NCBI RefSeq assembly: GCF_025399895.1
Contig: NZ_JAODUA010000012.1
Coordinates: 124,001-188,000 of the forward strand
DNA: 64,000 nt
Direction: 5' to 3'
DNA from: Streptomyces sp. ASQP_92
GTDB lineage: Bacteria > Actinomycetota > Actinomycetes > Streptomycetales > Streptomycetaceae
The first letter of the stretch is position 1; every line of letters starts with the position of its first letter. The notes beneath the pieces are model-generated. The model did no database searches, was not told the origin of the DNA, and was given only the letters and a program-made list of their open reading frames with translations. Positions 43,530 through 53,413 of the stretch are shown here, piece after piece. Position numbers and translations under genes: made by a program.

Positions 43530-45395
43530 TCAGCTCGTGCCGGTCGCCATGAACAGGAACTTCTTGTCGGAATCGCTCGCCGAGTACGGCTTGCTCAGGA
43601 GCGTCGCGCCCAGGTACAGGCGGCCGTTGCCGTAGAGGATCTCGGAGAACTTCGTCGAGAACGAGGTGATCGCGCCGCGCACCGAGCGCTCGGCCGGGTT
43701 CTCCAGGAGCAGCGTCGACTGGAGGCTGCCGCCGTCGATGCTGACCACCTGGGTGCCCTTGTCGTAGGGGGCGTCCTTGTACGCGATGACGTTGTTGCCG
43801 TCCATGCGCAGCGGGTACAGCTTGTAGCCGTCACCGGCGTCCGTCTTGCCGGGTACGGCCTGGCCGGTGGCGAGGTCGAAGGCGACGACCTCGTTGGTGC
43901 GGCCCAGCGAACCGGAGCCGGTCGAGGCGTTCTCGTGCTCCTCGGACGGCACGAACAGCTTGCCGCCGCCCGCCACGACCATCGTGCACTTCTCGACGGA
44001 GGTGCTGTCGCAATCGGCGGCATACTTGTCGCCGGGGGCCGGGATGCGCGCGAGCAGCTTGCCCGTCTTGTCGTCGACGGAGAAGAAGTCCGAGATGCCA
44101 CTGCCGTCGCCCGCGCTGTCGCCGACGTCGGCGGCCAGCACAAGCGGCTTGGTGGAGACGATGTGCGCGTACTGGATGCCGGGCAGCATCTTGTACGTGG
44201 AGATGGGCTGCCCGCTCTTGGGGTCGAGGGGCTGCACATTGATGGTGGGCTTCTCGTAGTCGCCGCACTTGCGGACCGCCACGAGCGCGTCACCGCCGCC
44301 GTATCCGACGTCCTTGCACTGGTCGGCGGTGGTGGTGGGCTTCCACAGCTCCTTGCCGGTGTTCAGGTCCCAGGCCGCGCCGCCGTCGAGGCCACCGGCC
44401 GCGACGGTGCCCGCGCCGAGGGTGACCTCGTCGAAGCGCGTCTTGCGGTCGCCGTTGGCTCCCTTGATGTCGGCCTGCCACAGCAGCTTGCCGGTGTTGA
44501 GGTCGAGGCCGGCGACCTCGGTGCAGGACGCGTACTTGGCGCCGTTGTCCTGGCTCTCGAAGGCGAACGCGGTCTTGCCGTCGGCCGAGACGTGCGTGGT
44601 CGACTGGCAGACGTTGCCGGTCAGCGGGAGCTTCCAGAGCTGGGTGCCCTTGGCGGGGTCGTAGCCGACGATCTCCTTGACTCCGGACTTGACGTACGCC
44701 TTGTCGGTGAGCCAGGAGCCGCGCACCGCGGTGAGGTCCTTGACCACGGGCTGCGGGGTCTGGAAGAGCACGTGGGCGGCGGTGTTGGCGGGCGCCTTCT
44801 CCTTGCCGCCGCCTCCCGTCGCACTGCCGCCGCTGCCCTTGGCACCGCCGGTGTCGCCCTTGCCGGCCTCGCTCTTGCCGTCGTCCTTGCCGGAGGCGTA
44901 CCAGATGCCACCGCCGACGATCAGCGCGACCGCGACGACCGCCGCGATGATGATCGTCAGTTGGGTGTTCGGCTTCTTGCCGCCGGGCTGCCCGGGCCCG
45001 GGCGCGCCCGGCGCCGGGTACTGCGGCTGCATCGGCTGGGTGGGCGGCTGCACCGGGTAGCCGTATCCGGCCTGACCGGGCTGGCCCGGCTGGCCCGGCT
45101 GGCCCGGCTGGTTCGGGTAGCCGTAGCCCGGCTGCTGCTGCGGCGCGGTCGCCGGGTAGCCGTAGCCCGGCTGCTGCGCAGGCGTCTGCGGGTAGCCGTA
45201 GGCCGGGGGCCCCGCGGGCGGCGGGGTGCTCGGCGGGCCGGGGGGCGGCGGCGGGGTGGGCGCGCCGAAGCCGCCGGCCGGGGGCTGCTGGGGCGCGCCG
45301 AACCCGGGGGCCGGGGGCTGCTGCGGGGCGCCGAAGCCCGGGGGTGTGTCCTCGGGTCGCGGGGGCTGCTGGGGTGGCTGGGGTGGCTGGCTCAT
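43530..45395 (-). CDS. Membrane-anchored PQQ-type beta-propeller protein (paralog 1)
   Basis: This 621-residue protein has a cytoplasmic Pro/Gly/Gln-rich N-terminus of about 140 residues with GYGYP repeats, one membrane helix (TIIIAAVVAVALIVGGGIWY, about 148-167), a Gly/Ser/Lys-rich linker and an outer PQQ-like propeller with repeating tryptophan-docking motifs (GYDPAKGTQLWKLPL, DLNTGKLLWQADI, DLNTGKELWKPTT). No catalytic motif is seen. It is a tandem paralog of the next gene upstream. Related propellers serve as sensors or envelope scaffolds. Confidence 0.88.
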   Translation of the reverse strand: MSQPPQPPQQPPRPEDTPPGFGAPQQPPAPGFGAPQQPPAGGFGAPTPPPPPGPPSTPPPAGPPAYGYPQTPAQQPGYGYPATAPQQQPGYGYPNQPGQPGQPGQPGQAGYGYPVQPPTQPMQPQYPAPGAPGPGQPGGKKPNTQLTIIIAAVVAVALIVGGGIWYASGKDDGKSEAGKGDTGGAKGSGGSATGGGGKEKAPANTAAHVLFQTPQPVVKDLTAVRGSWLTDKAYVKSGVKEIVGYDPAKGTQLWKLPLTGNVCQSTTHVSADGKTAFAFESQDNGAKYASCTEVAGLDLNTGKLLWQADIKGANGDRKTRFDEVTLGAGTVAAGGLDGGAAWDLNTGKELWKPTTTADQCKDVGYGGGDALVAVRKCGDYEKPTINVQPLDPKSGQPISTYKMLPGIQYAHIVSTKPLVLAADVGDSAGDGSGISDFFSVDDKTGKLLARIPAPGDKYAADCDSTSVEKCTMVVAGGGKLFVPSEEHENASTGSGSLGRTNEVVAFDLATGQAVPGKTDAGDGYKLYPLRMDGNNVIAYKDAPYDKGTQVVSIDGGSLQSTLLLENPAERSVRGAITSFSTKFSEILYGNGRLYLGATLLSKPYSASDSDKKFLFMATGTS

Positions 45396-45441
45396 GCCGA
45401 ACGGACCTCTGACTGGAAGGCGGGGAAGGGGAGTTGGGGCG

Positions 45442-47286
45442 TCACTTGCCGAAGGACAGGATCGAGTTGTCCCGCTCGTCGCCCTTCGGGCTCTTCACCC
45501 GCCCGTTGAGCAGGAAGAGACGTCCGCCCGCCCATACCGTGTGGGGGCTGTAGAAGTTCCGCTCGGTGCCGGAGGCGGCCCCCGGGCTCTGGAGCGTGAT
45601 CTGCGGGGTGCCGCCGGTGGCCGGCAGGGTCGCGACGGCGGCGCCCGCGTCGTCGATGCCGGGTTCGATGTAGAGCACGACCTGGCCGCCGTCGACGGCC
45701 AGCGGCGACATCATGCGGCCCTTGGGTGCGGCCGAGTGCCACTTCTCCTTGCCGGTGGCGAGGTCGATGGCGATCACCTCGTTGCTGCGGCCCACGCCGA
45801 GGTCGTCCGACCGCTTGCCCTCGGTGGAGATGTAGAGGGTGTTGGCGTCGGCGGCCGTGCCCGAGCAGTCCTGGAGCTGGCGGTCGACGATGCCGAAGCC
45901 GCTGCAATTGGCGGTGAGCTGCGCCTTGGAGTCGACCTGCGACCGGACCTTACCGTCAGCGGTGAAGGTGGAGATGTTCCACGTCTTCTTGTCCTTGTTG
46001 GTGGCGTACACCACCAGCGGGTCCATCGAGTAGACGCGGCGGATCGTCCAGCCCTTGTCGTACTGGTAGTTCCACTTGCTCTTGCCGGTGGCCGGGTCCA
46101 GCTCCTGGAGGAGCTCCGACGGCGGGGAGTCCAGATTGTTGTCGTTCGGGTCGGTGCAGGTGCCCACCGAGATGAGCTTGGGGCCGCCCGCGAACGCGTC
46201 GGAGCGGCAGTTACCGGTCTTCGGGGTGCCGTAGAGCTTCTTGCCGTCGGCGATGGAGAAGCCGCTCGCGCCGCCCATGCGGGCCAGCGCCACGGTGTTG
46301 CCGCTGATGGCCATGTCGAAGCTGACCATGATGTCGAAGGTGTTCTCGGACGGCACCGGCGCCTTCCAGCCCGCCTTGCCGGCCGCGAAGTCGACCATCT
46401 GGAGCTGGTTGCACTTGGCGTCCTTGGTGTTGTTCTCCTGGACGCCGAAGACGATCTTTCCGTCCGCGGTGGTGTCGTGCGGGGCGCCGCAGATGGGGGT
46501 GTCCAGAGACACCTTCCACTTCTCCTTGCCGTCGGCGACCGAGTAGCCGACGGCCTCCTTGTACATGGCCTTGACGACGACGTCGCCGACGCGCCAGGGA
46601 CCGTACTGCGCGGCGCCGTTCTGGGTCAGCGGGGTCTCGTTCTCGTGGTACCAGACGCGGGCCTCGCCGGGCTTGATGCCCGCGTTGACGTCCCCGCTGT
46701 CGTCGGGGCGTCCGTCACCCTTGCCGTCGCCCTTGTCGACCGAGGGCGAGCCCGAGGGCGTCGCGCTGTTGGTCTTGTCGGCGACGGGCTTCTTGTCGTC
46801 GTCGCCGCCGCTCGTCGCGAGGAACACGCCGCCGCCGACGACCAGCAGGCCCGCGACCGCCGCGGCCACGATCATCGCGGGCTTGCCCTTGAACGGGTTC
46901 TTGCCGCCCCCGCCCTGCGGCGGCACCGGGCCGCCCGGGTACTGCGGCTGACCCGGGTAGCCGTAACCGCCCTGCTGGGTCTGCGCATAGGGGTTGCCCT
47001 GCGTCGGCGGCTGGCCCGGGGCGCCCGGGTAGCCGTAGCCCGGCTGCGGGGGCGGGCCCTGCGGGTAGCCGTAACCCGGCTGCTGGCCCGGCGCCTGCGG
47101 ATAGCCGTAGCCAGGTGCTCCGGCCGGCGGGCCCGGCGGCATCTGCGGCGGCTGGGCGGGCGGCGCGGGCGGCATGTGCGGCGGCTGGGGCGGCGGCCCC
47201 TGGGGCTGGGCGGGCGGGCCCTGAGGCTTGTCCTGCGGTGCTCCGAAGCCCCCCTGCGGCGGCTGAGAACTGGGCGGCTGGGTCAC
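45442..47286 (-). CDS. Membrane-anchored PQQ-type beta-propeller protein (paralog 2)
   Basis: This 614-residue protein has the same plan as its downstream paralog: Pro-rich cytoplasmic start with GYGYPQ repeats, a membrane helix (AMIVAAAVAGLLVVGGGVFL, about 136-155), a charged linker and a propeller (SVADGKEKWKVSL, DLATGKEKWHSAAP). The two genes are 46 bp apart and probably share a transcript. GTG 47286 has gggggatc about 9 nt upstream. Function unknown. Confidence 0.87.
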   Translation of the reverse strand: MTQPPSSQPPQGGFGAPQDKPQGPPAQPQGPPPQPPHMPPAPPAQPPQMPPGPPAGAPGYGYPQAPGQQPGYGYPQGPPPQPGYGYPGAPGQPPTQGNPYAQTQQGGYGYPGQPQYPGGPVPPQGGGGKNPFKGKPAMIVAAAVAGLLVVGGGVFLATSGGDDDKKPVADKTNSATPSGSPSVDKGDGKGDGRPDDSGDVNAGIKPGEARVWYHENETPLTQNGAAQYGPWRVGDVVVKAMYKEAVGYSVADGKEKWKVSLDTPICGAPHDTTADGKIVFGVQENNTKDAKCNQLQMVDFAAGKAGWKAPVPSENTFDIMVSFDMAISGNTVALARMGGASGFSIADGKKLYGTPKTGNCRSDAFAGGPKLISVGTCTDPNDNNLDSPPSELLQELDPATGKSKWNYQYDKGWTIRRVYSMDPLVVYATNKDKKTWNISTFTADGKVRSQVDSKAQLTANCSGFGIVDRQLQDCSGTAADANTLYISTEGKRSDDLGVGRSNEVIAIDLATGKEKWHSAAPKGRMMSPLAVDGGQVVLYIEPGIDDAGAAVATLPATGGTPQITLQSPGAASGTERNFYSPHTVWAGGRLFLLNGRVKSPKGDERDNSILSFGK

Positions 47287-47369
47287 AACGAGATCCCCCG
47301 AATTTGCGTCTTTGCGTCTTTACGTCAGTCGAACGGAGCTACTTTCTATCACTCGGAGCACGGCGCGCC

Positions 47370-47410
47370 ACGGGCCGGTCATCCCTGTTCCCAAGGGAGA
47401 ACCGGCCCGT
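47370..47410 (-). terminator. Hairpin between the ABC-F and propeller genes
   Basis: Arms ACGGGCCGGT (47370-47379) and ACCGGCCCGT (47401-47410) enclose a smaller TCCC/GGGA dyad. It lies 70 bp past the ABC-F stop and 84 bp before the propeller start. There is no U-tract, so it could be a terminator or part of a leader. Confidence 0.5.
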
Positions 47411-47479
47411 AATGCCGCCGTTACTGACTCTGTACGCCGTCTCTACGCGAGCGCCGCACGACGTCCTTACCGCTGTGCC

Positions 47480-49285
<1,806 letters not shown>

Positions 49286-49439
49286 TTCACTCCTGAGCAG
49301 GGGGATGGATCGTCATCCAGGGTAGTCGCCGCGGACGGTCGGATAGCGTTCGGCCGGTGATCGAGGGATCACGCGAGGGGTGATCCGCGGCAGTGTCCGC
49401 GATCACGGGGTTCTTATGAAGGACGAGGGGCGGGGGCTC

Positions 49440-50105
49440 ATGCGGCGCGATGTGGTGCGCGATGGGGTGCGGGGTGCGGTCGCGGTGGTGCTGGCGGCGG
49501 CGGTTCTGACGGGGTGCGGCGAGGAGAAGAAGCCGGGGGCATCGGCGGCCCCGTCGAGCCCGGCGAAGCCGTCGCCCACTTCGGGGAGCGGGGCCGCGGC
49601 GGCGAAGGCGGGCGGCGCTGTGGGGTCGGCGGGCTCGGCCTGCGCCCTGCCGGCGACGTTCGACCTGGCGGCGAAGTGGAAGCCGAAGCCGGTGGCGGCC
49701 GAGGCCGCGGATTCCCCACTGGCCGGCCTGGCCAAGCAGGGTCCGTTCACCCTGGCCTGCGAGATCGACGCGAAACCGGCGGGCCACATCGGCTTCCTGC
49801 GGGCCTGGACCATCACCACCACCTCGGGCACGCCCCGCGCGGCCCTGGAGTCGTTCGTCGGCGCCGACAAGAACGCGCGCAAGCCGGCGTACCAGGAGAT
49901 CAAGGGGGGCTCGCTTCCGGCCACCGAGGTCGCCTACGAGACGTACAGCAAGGTGATGGACGCCTCGAAGCAGGAGCACGCCCTGGCGGTCGTCACCCCC
50001 AAGGGCACGCTCGTGCTGCACCTGGGCGGCCTGGACACCCAGGAACACCAGGAGATGCTGCCGGCGTACGAGCTGGCGAAGTCCAGCCTGAAGGCCACGC
50101 GGTAG
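49440..50105 (+). CDS. Lipoprotein of unknown function
   Basis: This 221-residue protein has a lipoprotein signal (VRGAVAVVLAAAVLTGC) with Cys20 as the lipidated residue, a Ser/Pro/Ala spacer and a globular domain (CALPATFDLAAKWKPKPV... FTLACEIDAKPAGHIGFLRAW, with a likely Cys pair). ATG 49440 is preferred: it gives a standard signal and lies just behind gaggggcggggg. ATG 49416 and GTG 49380 are in-frame alternatives. It is anchored outside the membrane. No family recognised. Confidence 0.82.
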   Translation: MRRDVVRDGVRGAVAVVLAAAVLTGCGEEKKPGASAAPSSPAKPSPTSGSGAAAAKAGGAVGSAGSACALPATFDLAAKWKPKPVAAEAADSPLAGLAKQGPFTLACEIDAKPAGHIGFLRAWTITTTSGTPRAALESFVGADKNARKPAYQEIKGGSLPATEVAYETYSKVMDASKQEHALAVVTPKGTLVLHLGGLDTQEHQEMLPAYELAKSSLKATR

Positions 50106-50233
50106 GGCGGCCGACGGTGGGGCCATCCGTACGCTGCGCGAGCGTACGGACACGGAGGGTGGACGGTACGGTCGCGAGCGGTCACCCTGGGTGAGTTGAG
50201 CGGGGAGATCAACTCACCGGAAGGTGGCGGCAC

Positions 50234-51100
50234 ATGACCGACGACGACGGCGGCGGCGAGCGGGAGCGGGAGCGGGCCGGGGGTGGTGCGGCGGAACCCG
50301 TCCCGTCCGACAGCCTCAAGACGTTCGGAGCGTTCGTACAGGGCCTGCGCGAACACGCGGGCCTGACCCGCGAGGAGTTCGCGCGGCTGGTCCGCTACTC
50401 CAAACACACGGTGGAATCGGTCGAGTTGGGCCGCCGCATGCCGGACGAGGAGTTCGTGGAGCGAGCGGAGGCGGCCCTCGGCAACACGGGGGCGCTGCGG
50501 CGGGCGTTCGGCTATCTGACGCGGCAGGCGGGGTTGGCGACGTGGTTCCGGGAGTGGGCGCGGCGCGAGCGGACCGCGGTGAGCCTGTGCACGTACGAAT
50601 GCCGGATGGTGCCGGGGTTGTTGCAATCGGAGGCGTACGCGCGGACGTTGTTCGAGAACGCGGTGCCGCCCCTCACGGACGAGCAGGTCGAGAGCCAGCT
50701 CGTCGCTCGGATGAAGCGCCAGCGGCTGCTTCGGGAGCGGCAGAACGTGCCGTTCAGCTTCATCGTGTCCGAGGCGGTGTTCCGGGAGCGGCTGGGCGGC
50801 GTGGGGGTGACGCGGGACATGCTGGACCATGTGCTGGCGAGCACCGAGCCGCGCAATGTGACGCTGCAAGTAATGCCGTTGGGCTGTGAGTTCCATGCGT
50901 GTTTGGACGGACCGCTGCAATTGCTGGAAGGACCTGACGGCCGGCGACATGCGTACTCGGAAGGGCAGCGCAACGGCCGGCTGATCAGTGATCGAAAAGA
51001 GGTGGTCCCCCTCCAGCAGGCGTATGACACACTGCGCTCGCAGGCCCTCAACTCAACCAAGTCGCGGGGCCTGTTGGAGCAGATCCGAGGAGCCCTATGA
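50234..51100 (+). CDS. XRE-family regulator with DUF5753 domain (WhiJ-like)
   Basis: This 288-residue protein has an N-terminal XRE HTH (FGAFVQGLREHAGLTREEFA, then SKHTVESVELGRRMPDEEF) and a C-terminal DUF5753 domain (YECRMVPGLLQSEAYARTLF..., VTLQVMPLGCEFHACLDGPL). Streptomyces carry many such proteins paired with a small DUF397 protein; known relatives (WhiJ, AbaA locus) affect development and antibiotic production. Its stop overlaps the DUF397 start (ATGA). Confidence 0.93.
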   Translation: MTDDDGGGERERERAGGGAAEPVPSDSLKTFGAFVQGLREHAGLTREEFARLVRYSKHTVESVELGRRMPDEEFVERAEAALGNTGALRRAFGYLTRQAGLATWFREWARRERTAVSLCTYECRMVPGLLQSEAYARTLFENAVPPLTDEQVESQLVARMKRQRLLRERQNVPFSFIVSEAVFRERLGGVGVTRDMLDHVLASTEPRNVTLQVMPLGCEFHACLDGPLQLLEGPDGRRHAYSEGQRNGRLISDRKEVVPLQQAYDTLRSQALNSTKSRGLLEQIRGAL

Positions 51101-51339
51101 GCACCCCAGAACTCACCTGGTTCAAGAGCAGCTTCAGCGGCACGCAGGGCGACAGTTGTGTCGAAGTCGCGCTCGCCTGGCACAAGTCGAGCTACAGCGG
51201 CACGCAGGGTGACGACTGCGTAGAGGTGGCCGTCTGCCCCGACACCGTCCACGTACGCGACTCCAAGGACAAGCAAGGCCCCACGCTTGCGCTCTCCGCC
51301 GAGGCGTGGACCGCGTTCGTCGCGGAGCACCGGGGCTGA
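51097..51339 (+). CDS. DUF397 protein with internally duplicated motif
   Basis: This 80-residue protein carries the DUF397 signature twice: WFKSSFSGTQGDSCVEVA (8-25) and WHKSSYSGTQGDDCVEVA (28-45), followed by the usual single copy of VHVRDSKDKQGPTLALSAEAW. The family normally has one N-terminal motif in about 60 residues, so this is an in-frame duplication of about 60 bp. ATGA overlap with the XRE gene makes it the cognate partner. Confidence 0.92.
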   Translation: MSTPELTWFKSSFSGTQGDSCVEVALAWHKSSYSGTQGDDCVEVAVCPDTVHVRDSKDKQGPTLALSAEAWTAFVAEHRG

Positions 51340-51387
51340 CGTTCGGCCCGAGTTGACGGTGTGCATCAAGCCGCCCGCGGAGGAAAC

Positions 51388-51978
51388 ATGACCGCTGACG
51401 AACCCCTTGAGCATCGGTGGCCCCGGCCTCCCCGGGACGGCTACACCGTGGGTGACCTGTTCACGCTGCCCGAACTCCCGTCCCGCACCGAGCTGATCGA
51501 CGCGGGTCTGGTCTTCGCGAGCCCGCAGTGCATGTTCCACGCCTGTGTCGTCGACCTCTTGGTCGACGGCGTGCGGCGTGATCGGCCGGACACGTTGGAC
51601 GTCATCCGGAACATGACCGTCGTCCTCGACGACCGCAACGGTCTCGCGCCAGACGTCAGCCTGGTGCGAACGGAAGCGGTCACCGGGCCTGACCAGATGA
51701 GCTTTCGCCCGCAGGACGTACTGCTGGCCGTCGAGGTCGTCTCTCCCGACTCGGAATCCCGAGACCGCACCACGAAGCCTCAGAAGTACGCCGCCGCCGG
51801 GATCCCCAACTTCTGGCGGGTCGAGCGGGGCGGAAACGGCGACGAGCCCGTGGTGCATGTCTACGAGCTCGGCCCCCTTACCAAGGCGTACGTACACATG
51901 GGCATGCAGCGAGGACAGCTCAAGGTCGACAAGCCCTGCACCCTTGAGATCGTCCTCGACAGGGCCCGCAGGGACTGA
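51388..51978 (+). CDS. Uma2-family (DUF820) PD-(D/E)XK nuclease-like protein
   Basis: This 196-residue protein has the Uma2/DUF820 core: APDVSLVR (Asp), VLLAVEVVSPDS (Glu-x-Val) and RDRTTKPQKYAAAGIPNFW (Lys, then YAxxGIPxYW-like). The putative nuclease residues are all present. The cellular role of this large family is not established. ATG 51388 has ggagg 4 nt upstream; GTG 51361 is an in-frame alternative. It follows the XRE-DUF397 pair by 48 bp. It ends 2 bp from the convergent ispE stop. Confidence 0.9.
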   Translation: MTADEPLEHRWPRPPRDGYTVGDLFTLPELPSRTELIDAGLVFASPQCMFHACVVDLLVDGVRRDRPDTLDVIRNMTVVLDDRNGLAPDVSLVRTEAVTGPDQMSFRPQDVLLAVEVVSPDSESRDRTTKPQKYAAAGIPNFWRVERGGNGDEPVVHVYELGPLTKAYVHMGMQRGQLKVDKPCTLEIVLDRARRD

Positions 51979-51980
51979 GC

Positions 51981-52898
51981 TCAGGCGGACGGCACGATCG
52001 TCGCGCCCGGGGCCGGTGACGACGCCACCCTCGCGGTGCGGCAGGTGCCGGAAGCGATCAGGGCGGACGCGACCGTGCGGGCGGCCTCCGCGTCGGCGCA
52101 CAGGAACGCCGTCGTCGGGCCCGAGCCCGAGACCAGGGCCGCGAGGGCGCCCGCCGCCGTACCCGCCGCGAGGGTGTCCGCGAGCGAGGGGCGCAGGGAG
52201 AGGGCGGCGGCCTGGAGGTCGTTGGTGAGGGCGCCCGCGAGGGCCTTCGCGTCGCCGGTGCGGAGCGCTTCGAGCAGCGCGGGTGAGGCCTCGGGGGCGG
52301 GGGCGTCGGGGGTGAGGCGGTCGAACTCGCGGTAGACGGCCGGGGTGGAGAGGCCGCCGTCGGCCACCGCGAACACCCAGTGGAAGGTTCCGCCGACCTC
52401 CAGGGGGGCGAGCTTCTCGCCGCGCCCGGTGCCGAGGGCCGCGCCGCCGAGCAGGCTGAAGGGTACGTCGCTGCCCAACTCGGCGCAGATGTCGAGGAGT
52501 TCGGCCCGGGTCGCGTTCGTGCCCCACAGCGCGTCGCAAGCGAGGAGCGCGCCCGCGCCGTCCGCGCTGCCGCCGGCCATGCCGCCCGCGACGGGGATGT
52601 CCTTGTCGATGTGGATGTGGACGGCGGGCTCGATGCCGTGCCGCGCGGCGAGGAGCTCGGCGGCGCGGGCGGCCAGGTTCGTACGGTCCAGGGGGACCTG
52701 GGCGGCGTCCGGGCCCTCGCAGGTGATGCGGAGGGTCTCGGCGGGGGTCACGGTGACGGTGTCGTAGAGGTCGACCGCGAGGAAGACATTGGCGAGGTCG
52801 TGGAACCCGTCCGGGCGGGCGGGGCCCACGCCCAACTGGACGTTGACCTTGGCGGGGACGCGGGCGGTGACGATACGGGGGGTGCTCACGGGGGCCAT
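51981..52898 (-). CDS. ispE: 4-diphosphocytidyl-2-C-methyl-D-erythritol kinase
   Basis: IspE phosphorylates CDP-methylerythritol in the MEP isoprenoid pathway. The 305-residue GHMP kinase starts TARVPAKVNVQLGVGPARPDGFHDL and has the ATP loop PVAGGMAGGSADGAGALL and the C-terminal LVSGSGPTTAFL. ATG 52898 has gggggaaa 3 nt upstream; GTG 52889 is an alternative. In many actinobacteria it directly follows ksgA. Here 3.3 kb with a monooxygenase, an AsnC regulator and two repeat arrays intervene. Confidence 0.95.
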   Translation of the reverse strand: MAPVSTPRIVTARVPAKVNVQLGVGPARPDGFHDLANVFLAVDLYDTVTVTPAETLRITCEGPDAAQVPLDRTNLAARAAELLAARHGIEPAVHIHIDKDIPVAGGMAGGSADGAGALLACDALWGTNATRAELLDICAELGSDVPFSLLGGAALGTGRGEKLAPLEVGGTFHWVFAVADGGLSTPAVYREFDRLTPDAPAPEASPALLEALRTGDAKALAGALTNDLQAAALSLRPSLADTLAAGTAAGALAALVSGSGPTTAFLCADAEAARTVASALIASGTCRTARVASSPAPGATIVPSA

Positions 52899-52914
52899 TT
52901 TCCCCCAACCCCGC

Positions 52915-53395
52915 CCGGGGCTTCGCCCCAGGCCCCGTGCGCGTTTTCCCCACCCACCCGCCCGTGCGACGGGTTGGTCGGTTCCGGGCCCCCTGGGGCA
53001 CCGCCCCAGACCCCGAGGCACCTTTCCCACCCACCCGCCCGTAAGCGCAGGGTCGGATGGCGCCGGGACCCCTGGGGCTCCGCCCCAGACCCCGTATCGC
53101 GCCTTAAGGGCGCTCGTCCTCAATCGCCGGACGGGCTGAGGTGTCCCCATGCGGGCCAGCACCAGTACTGCTAAGGGGCGCGAGGAACTGCGCGAGAAGC
53201 GAGCACGGTCCGCAGCCGACCGGGGTTTTAGGGGCGCGGGGAACTGCGCGAAAAGCGACCACGACCCGCAGGCCCGAGAGGGTTAAGGGGCGCGGGGAAC
53301 TGCGCGACCAGCCACCCGCGGCCCGCAGATGGAGACGGGTTTTTAGGGGCGCGGGGAACCGCGCGAGACGTGGGCGCGGTCCGCAGGCGAAAGCG
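52915..53395. repeat. Dispersed repeat array 7: modules C, B and four A
   Basis: A diverged B-like hairpin (52915-52945) and two module C copies (containing cccacccacccgcccgt, near 52955 and 53030) are followed by module B (53072-53138) and four module A copies in minus orientation to 53395. It fills the gap between ispE and the monooxygenase gene, both on the minus strand; this is one of two arrays not between convergent genes. Confidence 0.85.
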
Positions 53396-53413
53396 GGGGC
53401 GGGGCCCCGGGGG

